From Sphingobacteriaceae bacterium (GTDB lineage: Bacteria; Bacteroidota; Bacteroidia; Sphingobacteriales; Sphingobacteriaceae), in contig CAHJWG010000003.1 in the NCBI GenBank assembly GCA_903642215.1, forward strand, positions 248,001 through 312,000: a DNA stretch of 64,000 nucleotides, given 5' to 3'. The notes beneath the pieces are model-generated. The model was given only the letters and a program-made list of their open reading frames with translations. It was not told where the DNA came from and did not search any database. Position numbers and translations under genes: made by a program. Positions within the stretch are counted from its first letter, which is position 1; every line of letters starts with the position of its first letter. Shown one piece after another: positions 50,364 to 59,315 of the stretch.

Positions 50364-51823
50364 CAGCTCATCAGTTTAAATTGTTCGGCTAAAATCTGTT
50401 TATCATCAAAAGGATATTTCACTCCTTTTATTTCCTGGTATTTTTCGTGCCCTTTTCCGGCAAGTAAAATAATATCATCGGGCTGTGCTAAATGGCATGC
50501 TGCTTTTATCGCCTCTTTTCTATCGGCAATGGCAAATGCTTTACGGTGCTGATCCGGCGTGATACCAGCTTCCATATCCCGGATAATCTGATCCGGTTCT
50601 TCCGAACGCGGATTATCTGAAGTTAAAATCACTTTATCGCTCCAGTCGCAGGCAACGCTGGCCATCACTGGGCGTTTGGTTTTATCACGGTCTCCGCCGC
50701 AGCCAATCACCGTAATCACCTGTTCGCTGCCTTTACGAATGTCTTTAATCGTACTCAAAACATTTTGCACCGCATCCGGTGTGTGTGCATAATCCACAAT
50801 CCCGATTACTTTTTTAGAAGAAATAAGATAGTCAAACCGGCCTTCTGCACCGGATAACCGGCTTAAAACGGTTAATACTTTTTCCTGATCCTGATTTAAT
50901 AAAACGGCAGCAGCGTAAACTGCCAACAAATTATAAGCGTTGAAACTGCCAACCAGTTTAAACCAAACTTCGTGATGATCAATATTCAGCAGCAAACCGC
51001 CAAACTGGTTTTCGATAATTCGGGCTTTAAAATCTGCCATGCTTTTTAAAGCATAAGTTTTTTGCTGCGCTTTGGTATTTTGCAGCATCACCAAACCGTT
51101 TCGGTCGTCTAAATTTGTTAGTGCAAAAGCAGTATCCGGCAACTCATCAAAAAATGTTTTTTTAGCTTTCAGATACTCGTCAAAAGTTTTGTGAAAATCG
51201 AGATGATCGTGCGTGAGGTTAGAAAATATTCCGCCGGTAAAATTTAAACCGGTGATCCGATGCTGTACAATGGCGTGCGAACTCACTTCCATAAAAGCAA
51301 AATCACAGCCTAATTCTACCATTTCATGCAGCAATTGGTTTAAAGCAATTGGATCCGGTGTGGTATGTGTAGCCGGGATAACTTCATTATTAATCCGATT
51401 TTCTACGGTGGAAAGCATGCCGCATTTATAACCTAAATCCCTGAAAAGTTTAAAAAGCAGGGTTACCACCGTGGTTTTACCATTGGTACCGGTGATGCCA
51501 ACCAGTTTTAATTTGCCGGAAGGATGATCGTAGAAGTTTGCCGCGGCAAAACCTAACGCAGCCGCGGCATTTTCTACTTGTATATAGGAGATATTTGGGA
51601 CTTGATTTTCCGGAATAGTTTCGCAGATAATAGCTGCCGCACCGGCCGTAATTGCTTGATCGATAAACTGATGTCCGTCAGCCAGCGTTCCGCGAACGGC
51701 GAAAAACAAACTTCCGGCAACTACCTTTCGGGAATCAAAAACGAGCGCAGTAATTCCCTGTTCCGGTGCTTTTAACAAAGCCGGATCGGTAATTCCTGCA
51801 CATATATCTTTCAATAATTTCAT
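50363..51823 (-). CDS. murE: UDP-MurNAc-L-Ala-D-Glu--meso-diaminopimelate ligase
   Basis: 486 aa. ATP loop [23 protein letters not shown], and the substrate-selecting DNPR motif ([10 protein letters not shown]), which indicates meso-DAP rather than lysine as third residue. It is consistent with dapA at 37.3 kb. Starts within the ftsI stop region (4-bp overlap). No murF follows, unlike many dcw clusters. Confidence 0.95.
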   Translation of the reverse strand: MKLLKDICAGITDPALLKAPEQGITALVFDSRKVVAGSLFFAVRGTLADGHQFIDQAITAGAAAIICETIPENQVPNISYIQVENAAAALGFAAANFYDHPSGKLKLVGITGTNGKTTVVTLLFKLFRDLGYKCGMLSTVENRINNEVIPATHTTPDPIALNQLLHEMVELGCDFAFMEVSSHAIVQHRITGLNFTGGIFSNLTHDHLDFHKTFDEYLKAKKTFFDELPDTAFALTNLDDRNGLVMLQNTKAQQKTYALKSMADFKARIIENQFGGLLLNIDHHEVWFKLVGSFNAYNLLAVYAAAVLLNQDQEKVLTVLSRLSGAEGRFDYLISSKKVIGIVDYAHTPDAVQNVLSTIKDIRKGSEQVITVIGCGGDRDKTKRPVMASVACDWSDKVILTSDNPRSEEPDQIIRDMEAGITPDQHRKAFAIADRKEAIKAACHLAQPDDIILLAGKGHEKYQEIKGVKYPFDDKQILAEQFKLMS

Positions 51824-53919
51824 TCCAGTTCGAGTACAATTTTTGAGCCTTTCGGGATCATGCTGCCGGCATCAACTGATTGCTTTACAACTGCCCCGCT
51901 GCCAATTACGGCAACTTTATAACCTGCATTTCCCATGATGAACAAAGCATCGCGCAAACCCATCCCTAACGCAGAAGGCACTGCTCCTTTTTTTGCAGAT
52001 GCTTCTTTTATGCCATCAAAACCTTCATTGCTATCGCTGTCGGTTTCTGTATTTTTTGTGTAAAGTGATTTTAACCCGAGTTTACTGTAAACTTCCTGCG
52101 TGGCTTTTTGCTGTCCGTTTTTTGCTTTAGGCGAAGCAGAATTTGCAGCAACATGAATGAGCGGCTGCGACTGGTTCATCTCCAGATCACTTGAATATAC
52201 TTTGTCTGCAATTTCCCTGAAAACCGGGCCGGAAACCGAAGCACCGTAATAATCACCTTTTGGGTCATTGATCACTACGATCATAGAATATTTAGGCTTA
52301 TCTGCCGGAAAATAACCTACAAAAGAAGCTTGATACTGGCGTTTGCCCCTGTAGCCTTTGTTTGCATCTGCAACCTGAGCCGTACCTGTTTTTCCGGCAA
52401 TTTTATATAATGGATTACGAACAAATTTTTTGCCACTGCCCTCCAAAACTACACCTTCAAGCATATTTTTGATCTTGCCTAAAGTAACATCAGAACAGAT
52501 TTTATCCTTAATTACCCTTGCTTCAAACTGCTCAATCGGGTTACCTAAACGCCTAATTTCTTTTACAAAAATCGGCGCAATATATTTTCCGTTGTTAGCA
52601 ACGGCATTATAAAACGATAACATTTTTAAAGGTGTCAGCTGCATTTCATATCCATAAGCCATCTGCGGCAAAGTCATGTTTTTATTCCAACTTTTATTTT
52701 CAGGATTTTTAATAACCGGCTGTGCTTCACCCGGAATTTGCAAAACTAATCTTTCATTTAAATGCCAGGCATATAAGTGATCGGTGAACTGAGATTGATT
52801 TTCGTGATAACTACTGTTAACAAGGTATGAAACTGCTGCATTTGATGATTCTTCAAAAGCCCTTTTTACCGTAACCACGCCAATACTTCCATGAGAATCT
52901 TTAATAATATGGCCGGGAATTTTATAAGTTCCGGTATTTACCAAAGTGCTGGTATCTACTTTATGATCTTCCAGCAAAGCCATATAAGAAGCCAATTTGA
53001 AGGTAGAACCGGGATCCTGGTTACCGGCAATGGCATAATTAAATTTTTCCTGGTAAACGCCGGTAGATACTTTTGTAAAATTAGCAACCGCCCGAACTTC
53101 GCCGGTTGCAACTTCCATCAAAATAACCGCGCCGTGGTCTGCATCACTTTTGATGAGTTGCTTTTCTAAAGCATTTTGCGCTACATCCTGGAAATTGACA
53201 TCCAGCGTGGAAATTATATCTGCGCCTTCTTTCGGGGCGATTTCAAAATCATCATTTACCGGTTTCCAAACGCCACCGGCAATACGCTGCATCAATCTTT
53301 TACCGGATTCTCCATTGATATAAGAAGTATAAGCACCTTCTAAACCTACCCCGTTAGAAACGTTTTCATTTTTGTAACCAATGGTTCTGGCTGCCAGCGA
53401 ACGGTACGGTAAAATCCTTTTATTTTTTTGAAGTACGATCAACCCTCCGCCATATTTGCCCATATTAAAAATCGGGAACTTTTTGATCTGCTTTAAATCC
53501 TGAAAGGAAACTTTACGTTTGATGAGTAAATATCTCGAACTATCCCGGCGGCCGTTGCGCAGATAACGGGAATAATCACGGGAGGATTTATCGCTAAAAA
53601 AAGCAGAAAGTTTCATCGCCAGCGAATCTACTTTACCATAAAAAACTTTATCATCGGTGATGGCACCATCCACCATATCCATGTGTAATTCGTACTCCGG
53701 AACAGATGTTGCCAGCATACTTCCATCCAAAGCAAAAATATTTCCACGGGCAGCTTCCACATTTACATAGCGGATAGAAAGGCTGTCCTGCATAGCTATC
53801 CACTTTTTACCCTGTAAAAACTGCACGCGGCATAATTGTACCATTACTGCTGCAGCCAGCAATACAATCAGCCCGAATGCGAGGTAAACTCGGAGCAGTA
53901 TGTTGGTTCTAATGCTCAT
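51820..53919 (-). CDS. ftsI: Division transpeptidase FtsI/PBP3 with C-terminal PASTA domain
   Basis: 699 aa class B PBP. One N-terminal membrane helix (about residues 8-28), pedestal domain, then transpeptidase motifs STFK (SxxK, DPGSTFKLASY), SSN (EESSNAAVS) and KTG (AGKTGTAQV). Residues about 650-699 form a PASTA domain (GLRDALFIMGNAGYKV ... GSKIVLELE), uncommon in Proteobacteria but usual in Bacteroidota FtsI. Cross-links septal peptidoglycan. Overlaps the FtsL-like gene by 11 bp. Confidence 0.95.
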   Translation of the reverse strand: MSIRTNILLRVYLAFGLIVLLAAAVMVQLCRVQFLQGKKWIAMQDSLSIRYVNVEAARGNIFALDGSMLATSVPEYELHMDMVDGAITDDKVFYGKVDSLAMKLSAFFSDKSSRDYSRYLRNGRRDSSRYLLIKRKVSFQDLKQIKKFPIFNMGKYGGGLIVLQKNKRILPYRSLAARTIGYKNENVSNGVGLEGAYTSYINGESGKRLMQRIAGGVWKPVNDDFEIAPKEGADIISTLDVNFQDVAQNALEKQLIKSDADHGAVILMEVATGEVRAVANFTKVSTGVYQEKFNYAIAGNQDPGSTFKLASYMALLEDHKVDTSTLVNTGTYKIPGHIIKDSHGSIGVVTVKRAFEESSNAAVSYLVNSSYHENQSQFTDHLYAWHLNERLVLQIPGEAQPVIKNPENKSWNKNMTLPQMAYGYEMQLTPLKMLSFYNAVANNGKYIAPIFVKEIRRLGNPIEQFEARVIKDKICSDVTLGKIKNMLEGVVLEGSGKKFVRNPLYKIAGKTGTAQVADANKGYRGKRQYQASFVGYFPADKPKYSMIVVINDPKGDYYGASVSGPVFREIADKVYSSDLEMNQSQPLIHVAANSASPKAKNGQQKATQEVYSKLGLKSLYTKNTETDSDSNEGFDGIKEASAKKGAVPSALGMGLRDALFIMGNAGYKVAVIGSGAVVKQSVDAGSMIPKGSKIVLELE

Positions 53920-54319
53920 CTTCTGTTATCGTAAGTTTTTGCGGAGGTTCTACAGAAGTTTTTAGCCCTAAAGTATCTGTTTTTTTTTCTACTTCTGTCA
54001 GCGTACTTCTGTAGGATAATTCAGCTTTTGTGGTTTTATAATCCCAGGTAAGTTCTTTTACCTGTTTGGATAATTTATCAATATCGCGGATGTTGTTTTC
54101 TGCCATGTGCCGGTTGGCAATATAAATCATCCCCAAAAACGCAACAAAAAATAAAAAAGGCAGCATCCGGGTAGCAGCTTCCGTAGAAACTACTCCTTTT
54201 TGAAGCAGCAAAGTGAAAAAATTCTCTGGAAGTTTACCAGCCGGCGGCTTCTCCTCCACAATCAGTTCCTTCTCAATCTCCTCTTCTTCCAGAATTTCTG
54301 CCCTTAAACGATTTGTCAT
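53909..54319 (-). CDS. ftsL: FtsL-like cell division protein
   Basis: 136 aa. Acidic cytoplasmic tail (EEEEIEKELIVEEKPP), a single membrane helix (about residues 49-66) and a periplasmic coiled-coil (DKLSKQVKELTWDYKTTKAELSYRST). Sequence alone is too weak for certainty, but topology, size and position between rsmH and ftsI match FtsL, which with FtsB and FtsQ activates FtsW-FtsI. Overlaps rsmH by 4 bp. Confidence 0.85.
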   Translation of the reverse strand: MTNRLRAEILEEEEIEKELIVEEKPPAGKLPENFFTLLLQKGVVSTEAATRMLPFLFFVAFLGMIYIANRHMAENNIRDIDKLSKQVKELTWDYKTTKAELSYRSTLTEVEKKTDTLGLKTSVEPPQKLTITEDEH

Positions 54320-55218
54320 CTTTTTACAGCTATTCTTAATTTAGCACTACGTGCACGGTTATTAATTTTTATTTCTTCTTCCGATGCGTTAATTGCACCC
54401 CTGCTTACCGCATCAAAAGGTTTTTGATCGTTACCAAAAAAATCTTTTTCTACTTCTCCGCGAAATTTTCCTTTAGAAATAAAATTCTTTACCAAACGGT
54501 CTTCCAGGGAATGATAAGACATTACTACCAGCCTTCCGCCGGAAATCAAAACTTCTGCCGATTGCAGCAAAAATTCCTGCAAAGCTTCCAGTTCCTGGTT
54601 TACTTCAATCCGTAATGCCTGGAAAACTTGTGCCAGATATTTATTTTCTTTTCCTTTCGGAGTTAAATATTGGATGGCATTTTTAAGCTCTGCAATTGTT
54701 CCGATCGGTTGATTCAGCCGCGCCGTTACTACTGTTTTTGCCAGTGTTTTTGCATTTTGTAATTCGCCGTACATTCCAAAAATTCGATGCAAATCTTCTT
54801 CACTATATGAATTGATGATTTTCTTGGCCGTTAAATCGCCGCTTTTATTCATCCGCATATCCAGATCGGCATCAAAACGAACCGAAAACCCTCTTTCAGC
54901 CTGATCAAACTGATGTGAAGAAACGCCCAGATCTGCCAAAATCCCGTTAACCGGAACCGCATCGTGCAAACGGCAATAATTTTTTAAATACCGGAAGTTC
55001 TGTTCTACAAAGGTGAAGCGTTGATCATTTAATACATTTTTCTGCGCATCCTCGTCCTGGTCAAAAGCGATTAAACGGCCATTCTTCCCCAACTTATTAA
55101 TAATTTGCCGGGAATGGCCGCCGCCGCCAAAAGTTACATCCACGTATGTGCCTTCCGGCTTAATAGCCAGCGCAGCAATACATTCCTGCAGCATTACGGG
55201 TGTATGATAGTTACTCAT
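54316..55218 (-). CDS. rsmH: 16S rRNA (cytosine-1402-N4) methyltransferase
   Basis: 300 aa. HTPVMLQECIAAL, the SAM-binding VDVTFGGGGHS, GILADLGVSSHQFD, and the late YHSLEDRLVKNF motif are typical of RsmH (MraW). It methylates 16S rRNA in the decoding centre. Start overlaps the mraZ end by 8 bp. Confidence 0.95.
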   Translation of the reverse strand: MSNYHTPVMLQECIAALAIKPEGTYVDVTFGGGGHSRQIINKLGKNGRLIAFDQDEDAQKNVLNDQRFTFVEQNFRYLKNYCRLHDAVPVNGILADLGVSSHQFDQAERGFSVRFDADLDMRMNKSGDLTAKKIINSYSEEDLHRIFGMYGELQNAKTLAKTVVTARLNQPIGTIAELKNAIQYLTPKGKENKYLAQVFQALRIEVNQELEALQEFLLQSAEVLISGGRLVVMSYHSLEDRLVKNFISKGKFRGEVEKDFFGNDQKPFDAVSRGAINASEEEIKINNRARSAKLRIAVKR

Positions 55219-55675
55219 TATTTCTTTTTGCCTGATTTCCCATTACTTCTTCGGCCAGCCTGGCAAAATTTTCCGGCTCGTTATCCAATTGTTCTTCGTA
55301 AGCACTTTTTGCCCAAACTTCTATTTTATTTAGGTTTCCTGTTAACACAACATCAGTTCCGATACCTGCATAATCAAGTAAAGCTTTCGGGAAAAGTATC
55401 CTCCCGGCAGCATCCGGTATTATTTCTGTTTCTCCTCTTTTAAAATATCGTACAAAATCACGATTCTTTTTTTCATACTGATTAAGCTTGCTCAACTCAT
55501 CCATAATCAAATCCCACTCTTTGCGCGGATAAATAACCAGATGTTTTTCAAAACCACGATTAATAACAAGGCCTTCTCTTTCAGCTTCCGGAAGCTGTTT
55601 CTTGAGGTTTACCGGGATCATCATTCTCCCTTTGGCATCAAGCTTACATTCAAATTCACCTAAAAAATGTGGCAT
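55211..55675 (-). CDS. mraZ: Transcriptional regulator MraZ
   Basis: 154 aa with two AbrB-like SpoVT folds: LGEFECKLDAKGRMMIPVNL (first) and AAGRILFPKALLDYAG (second). MraZ forms oligomeric rings that bind tandem repeats in front of the dcw cluster and control it. Here three matching repeats lie 46-69 bp upstream of the start. First gene of the cluster. Confidence 0.95.
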   Translation of the reverse strand: MPHFLGEFECKLDAKGRMMIPVNLKKQLPEAEREGLVINRGFEKHLVIYPRKEWDLIMDELSKLNQYEKKNRDFVRYFKRGETEIIPDAAGRILFPKALLDYAGIGTDVVLTGNLNKIEVWAKSAYEEQLDNEPENFARLAEEVMGNQAKRNNE

Positions 55676-55720
55676 TGCCCCAGTATGGGTAATATTTAAT
55701 GAGTAAAAGTAATTATTTTA

Positions 55721-55744
55721 CCACCTTTTACCACAAATCCCCAC
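55721..55744 (-). promoter_or_regulatory. MraZ operator: three GTGG repeats at 10-bp spacing
   Basis: On the minus strand GTGG occurs at 55744-55741, 55734-55731 and 55724-55721, each followed by a G/T and an A/T-rich spacer, with an exact 10-bp period. MraZ boxes in other bacteria are tandem TGGG- or GTGG-type repeats with this period, so an autoregulatory site is very likely. Confidence 0.75.
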
Positions 55745-55819
55745 TAAAAGTTTTCAACAATCTTTTTTTTGATTTTTTTGGGGTTGAACAAGCATTAGCA
55801 ATACTGTTTTTATGGCATA

Positions 55820-55845
55820 AAAAAGCCCGGCACTTTTGGCCGGGC
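55820..55845 (-). terminator. Terminator between the DUF6526-like gene and mraZ
   Basis: AAAGCCCGGC-acttttg-GCCGGGC hairpin; on the minus strand it is followed by a run of Ts. It ends the transcript of the gene at 55936-56373 before the dcw promoter. A 13-base word variant ATACTGTTTTTAT lies next to it (55801-55813). Confidence 0.85.
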
Positions 55846-55935
55846 ATAATTGCTTCTTCTGTAAGTTGGAAGATTTTTACTTTTCGGGATTGATAAATCC
55901 TAAGCTTTAAACTTAGAATTTGAAATTGATCCGGA

Positions 55936-56373
55936 TTATAACCTCATATTATCTGCCTGCCAGTTCTTAATTGATTTTTTGATATCGTCGCCTTTTAAAT
56001 TGTCCTTCAAAGCACGCTCCAGCAGATCTTTAAATTCGTTATCATCGGCAAATCGTAAAGCAGCAATTTGTCCGAATGATAATTTGCTTTCCAAATCGCC
56101 CGTACTTTTTCCATACAATTCAAAATAGCGTAAACGAAATTCGAGCCTGACGATTCGATCCTGATTTCCTAACGCATAATGTTGCCTCAGCATCATAGCG
56201 AGGTACAAAATGCAAAAAGAAAGAAGGCTAAACATAAGCCATTCGATTTTTCGGTTTTCATCTCTGAAAGAATTTATCAATCCAAAAACAACCATCAATA
56301 AAACCAATGGCAGGAAAATAAAATGATGCGGAACATAATAACGAATGTGATTTTTGTAATTCTGCTTTTTCAT
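55936..56373 (-). CDS. DUF6526-like membrane protein
   Basis: 145 aa. Basic N-terminus (MKKQNYKNHIRYYVPHH), two membrane helices (about residues 17-35 and 45-62) and a cytoplasmic helical part with RIVRLEFRLRYFELYGK and LSFGQIAALRFADDNEF. It matches my memory of the DUF6526 family of Bacteroidota, whose function is unknown. Single gene upstream of the dcw cluster. Confidence 0.65.
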   Translation of the reverse strand: MKKQNYKNHIRYYVPHHFIFLPLVLLMVVFGLINSFRDENRKIEWLMFSLLSFCILYLAMMLRQHYALGNQDRIVRLEFRLRYFELYGKSTGDLESKLSFGQIAALRFADDNEFKDLLERALKDNLKGDDIKKSIKNWQADNMRL

Positions 56374-56774
56374 TATAAAAGATTATAATTTGATATTAAT
56401 TTGTTTTAAAAATCCACATTACATCTTGAGTGAGCTTTTTAAGATCGACGTTTCGACAAGGAATTGTTAATCTGAAATCCGTTAGCCGGAACAAAAGCTA
56501 AAGATACATTTAATTGCTGATGCTTCTTTTACCTTACAAAAATTGGTATTGCATCATTTTAAATTAATTAACTATCAAACGCCTGCCATTTTTTAGGTGG
56601 TAAAAGAAGCACAGAAAAGTTGAGTAGATTTTAAACATGCTTTTTTTGTGGAAATCTTTTTATAATCACCGGAAAAAGTTAAAGGTTTTATGCAAATGGA
56701 GGTTGATATTGAAGCTAATTAAAGTTTTGTCCTTCCCCACTTACATAAAACCTTTTACAAGCAGTTCTTCTAAA
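56374..56774. other. Intergenic region with an inverted pair of 13-base words
   Basis: 401 bp without a credible gene. ATGCTTCTTTTACC (56520-56533) and GGTAAAAGAAGCAC (56599-56612) pair across about 65 nt. The 68-aa plus-strand frame at 56637-56843 is probably chance, because it runs into the 3' end of the opposing SDR gene. Confidence 0.6.
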
Positions 56775-57494
56775 CTAAGGGTTCAGTTTACTATAATATT
56801 CGGCAATAGTTTCGTTGTTTGCTGCTGCCCTTGTTTCACTTGAGCCGAATGTCAATTCAATTTTACCTTCTTTTAATTGTTTAAATATGGCTTCCACAAA
56901 ATCACTAACAGTAGGAAGATCATTGTGAACGCCATGCCCGCCAAGGTCTGTGTTCAATGCCGGCGGTATAATTTCGATAACTTCGGTATTTGTTGATTTT
57001 AACTGGTGCCTCAGCGATAATGTGAATGAACGCAGGAATGCTTTTGTACCACAATAAACAGGTACTTTTGAAAACGGAACAAAAGCCAAGCCCGAAGTAA
57101 CATTCATAATTGTATCCAACTTCAGGTTTAAAAACAGTTTTGTTAGATGGATTGGTGCTGTGATATTAATCGCAATTTCATCATTTGATTTTTTGTAAAA
57201 GTCATCATCAGAAACACTCATCCAATTTTGGATACCCGCATTATTAACCAATACATTCAAATCCGGGTGATTTTTTGCAATCCAATTAAAAAGTTCAATG
57301 CGTTCCTGTTCATTTGACAAGTCAGATACCTTTGTTATCACCGAAGGAAACTGAGTTGCAACCTCTTTTAATACAGATTCCCTTCTTCCGCAAACGATAA
57401 CGGTATTATCTTCATTAATAAACCTTTCTGTTAACCCTAAACCGATACCACTTGCGCCGCCGGTAATCAGTATTTTGTTCTTTGCTATTTTCAT
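56775..57494 (-). CDS. Short-chain dehydrogenase/reductase
   Basis: 239 aa classical SDR. The cofactor motif TGGASGIGLG (about residues 11-20), NNAG at about 87-90, a catalytic Ser in VTSGLAFVPFSK and the YxxxK pair in YCGTKAF are all present. It resembles the DltE-like branch. It reduces or oxidises an unknown carbonyl or alcohol with NAD(P). The AraC-type gene upstream on the same strand (75-bp gap) may control or accompany it. Confidence 0.85.
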   Translation of the reverse strand: MKIAKNKILITGGASGIGLGLTERFINEDNTVIVCGRRESVLKEVATQFPSVITKVSDLSNEQERIELFNWIAKNHPDLNVLVNNAGIQNWMSVSDDDFYKKSNDEIAINITAPIHLTKLFLNLKLDTIMNVTSGLAFVPFSKVPVYCGTKAFLRSFTLSLRHQLKSTNTEVIEIIPPALNTDLGGHGVHNDLPTVSDFVEAIFKQLKEGKIELTFGSSETRAAANNETIAEYYSKLNP

Positions 57495-57568
57495 TTATTT
57501 AAAATTTATAATGCAAAGTTAAAAAGGCATAACGGTTGTTCTTTGGTGAATAACACAGAACTTTAAAA

Positions 57569-57928
57569 TCAATTATTTTTCAAATTCTCTTTTCTATACT
57601 GGCTCGGGGTTTGGTTAACGTAGGATTTAAAAAATTTGGTAAAATTAGATGGATCATAAGTTAACAGTAAAGCAATTTCCGTAATACTTTTTGTATGTTG
57701 TTCCAACAAAGATTTTGCTATTTCGATGATTTTATGTTCGTAAAAATAGCAGGCTGACTTTCCGGTTGACAATTTAACAGTATTACTTAAATGAGTTGGA
57801 TGGATGTGCAAGAGTTCTGCTATTTCATTAATTTCTTTTATCTCATTCGCCCGGCCTTCCACTATATCAGTTAAGTGATTATCCAAAGCTGTAAAATATT
57901 TGTTTGTTATTTCTTCTTGTCTTGTCAT
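57569..57928 (-). CDS. AraC-type helix-turn-helix protein (DNA-binding domain only)
   Basis: 119 aa. The C-terminal 90 residues form the AraC double helix-turn-helix (EIAELLHIHPTHLSNTVK, then SITEIALLLTYDPSNFTKFFKSYVNQTPSQYRKE). The N-terminal 25 residues are too short for a ligand domain. Such compact AraC proteins act as stand-alone regulators. It probably works with the SDR gene 75 bp downstream. Confidence 0.85.
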   Translation of the reverse strand: MTRQEEITNKYFTALDNHLTDIVEGRANEIKEINEIAELLHIHPTHLSNTVKLSTGKSACYFYEHKIIEIAKSLLEQHTKSITEIALLLTYDPSNFTKFFKSYVNQTPSQYRKENLKNN

Positions 57929-58036
57929 TTTAATTAGTTTGTATTAGAGAATTGCCGCTAATGACTTGGAATTTTGTATTAGGAATAAGCAAACGTCAGC
58001 TTCATCCATAATTGAAAGTTTGGCAGCAAAAGTAAA

Positions 58037-58178
58037 ACAGCCCAAAGTTAAATTTAAATCTTAATGTTGATACTGTTTTTACCGGCTAAAAAATTTTCCT
58101 TCTGCCGGAACTGAAGCAAAATAATAAAATAAAAGATGACGTTTAATTCGTCAGCCGGTTTTTTGCCAAACCAATGTT
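58037..58178 (-). repeat. Cassette repeat A (attC-like), left half decayed
   Basis: Right half is intact: CTGAAG..., then the arm GGTTTTTTGCCAAACC and the core ATGTT (ends 58178). The left arm GGCTTGGCGAAG is not recognisable. At the repeat tip the word is ATACTGTTTTTAC (58070-58082) where most copies have ATGCTTCTTTTAC. It ends the array on the left and is probably its oldest site. Confidence 0.75.
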
Positions 58179-58357
58179 ACAAGTAGTTTATTTCCTAAAA
58201 CTTCAGATATAAAATTTAAGCTTTTCAACTTGTCGCTTTTAGGCAAAATATGCTTTGAATATTTAAGTTGCCAATTCGGAAATGTCAATTGTTTTTCGTC
58301 ACTAAGTTCAGCAAGTCTTGCAATTATTTTTGCACAAAGTTCGGCAGATTTGATTTG
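58151..58357 (-). pseudogene. Cassette 1: remnant of a gene, no start codon
   Basis: Cassette 1 spans 58176-58547. On the minus strand an open frame of about 68 codons with normal-looking protein sequence (SAELCAKIIARLAELSDEK ... FPNWQLKYSKHILPKSDKLK) follows a stop at 58358 and has no ATG. It ends at TGA inside repeat A. The upstream half of the cassette is non-coding and holds inverted words ATGCTGTATTCAC (58410-58422) and ATAAAAACAGCAT (58455-58467). Cassette ends GTTACAAGTAGTTTA and TAAATTACTTGCAAC are complementary at 13 of 15 positions. Confidence 0.5.
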
Positions 58358-58544
58358 TTACCAAAACTTTACTTGTCGCTTTTTATTAAACTTAAAAATC
58401 GCATGAACAATGCTGTATTCACCCGATAAAAATTTGACTTACGATTTTACACCGATAAAAACAGCATTGAAAAAGTCAGCGAAGCTTTTGGCGTTTATCA
58501 GATTCAGCTCAATGTTCAGCACTTAGTTCGGTTAAATTACTTGC

Positions 58545-58731
58545 AACGTTCAAGGCTTGGCGAAGAACTGGAATTTGAAACTCGTCCGCCGAAACCAAAG
58601 CTAAATTTATAAACAAATGCTGATGCTTCTTTTACAAGCTAAATTTTATTCCTTCCGCTGAAACTGAAGCAAAATAGCAAAATAGAAGTTGATGTTTATT
58701 TCGTCCGCCAGTTTTTTGCCAAACCAATGTT
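58545..58731 (-). repeat. Cassette repeat B (attC-like)
   Basis: 187 bp from AACGTT to AATGTT. The arms GGCTTGGCGAAGAACTGG and CCAGTTTTTTGCCAAACC pair with a few mismatches and a 3-nt bulge. The tip word is ATGCTTCTTTTAC (58623-58635). Confidence 0.88.
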
Positions 58732-59082
58732 ATATGTAGTTTAATTTTTTACTCGCAAAATTAAACTTTGCTTTTTTGTAAACCAGTCCGCAAGCCAAAC
58801 TTTACTGAGCAATATTAAGTTTGAAATTTCCAAGTCGAACGTTTTATTTGTGCAAAAGTTGTAATCATTTTTTTTACAAACTTTGCTTTTTTGATTGAAA
58901 AAGAAGTAAGCAAACAATGCTGTTTTTACCAGGTAAAAATTAGTGCGCCGAAAGTCCGCCAAAAAAGTTTGCTTAAAACAGCATATTAAAAAGTCGGCAA
59001 AAATTAAAAGTCAAACTTGCAATTGTTAAAAGTTCAGCTTGCAAGTCAGTCGGCGAAATGCAGGTCTTAAGTTACACATAAC
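58729..59082 (-). other. Cassette 2: non-coding cassette
   Basis: Bounded by GTTATATGTAGT (58729) and GTTACACATAAC (ends 59082), near-complements. It shares long stretches with cassette 5, and the end AGTCGGCGAAATGCAGGTCTTAA is also shared with cassette 7. It holds the word ATGCTGTTTTTAC (58917-58929) and a partial partner AAAACAGCAT (58976-58985) that can form a hairpin. The 73-aa minus-strand frame at 58741-58962 is not convincing: it is rich in Phe/Lys/Asn and crosses the hairpin arm. Confidence 0.65.
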
Positions 59083-59259
59083 GGAAAGGGCTTGGCGAAG
59101 AACTGGAAATAGAAACTCGTCAGCCGAAACCAAAGTTAAATTTATAAACAAATGCTGATGCTTCTTTTACAAGCTAAATTTTATTCCTTCCGCTGAAACT
59201 GAAGCAAAATAGCAAAATAAAAGTTGAATAACTTCCGTCAGCCAGTTTTTTGCCAAACT
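59080..59259 (-). repeat. Cassette repeat C (attC-like), cut by the IS element
   Basis: Left core ATAACGG and arm GGGCTTGGCGAAGAACTGG are intact, with the tip word ATGCTTCTTTTAC at 59158-59170. The right arm stops at GCCAAAC (59259), where the IS3-family element begins, so the recombination core of this copy is lost. Confidence 0.85.
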
Positions 59260-59315
59260 GTAACCCTCCCTCTTTTCGGACAGATATTTAAAGGACTAAT
59301 TTATTCCAATTTATA

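Noticed and set aside
56637..56843. 68-aa plus-strand ORF
   Set aside because: It overlaps the 3' end of the SDR gene and has no plausible composition or family.
58741..58962. 73-aa ORF in cassette 2
   Set aside because: Low-complexity Phe/Lys/Asn sequence across the hairpin arm and not preserved in the related cassette 5.
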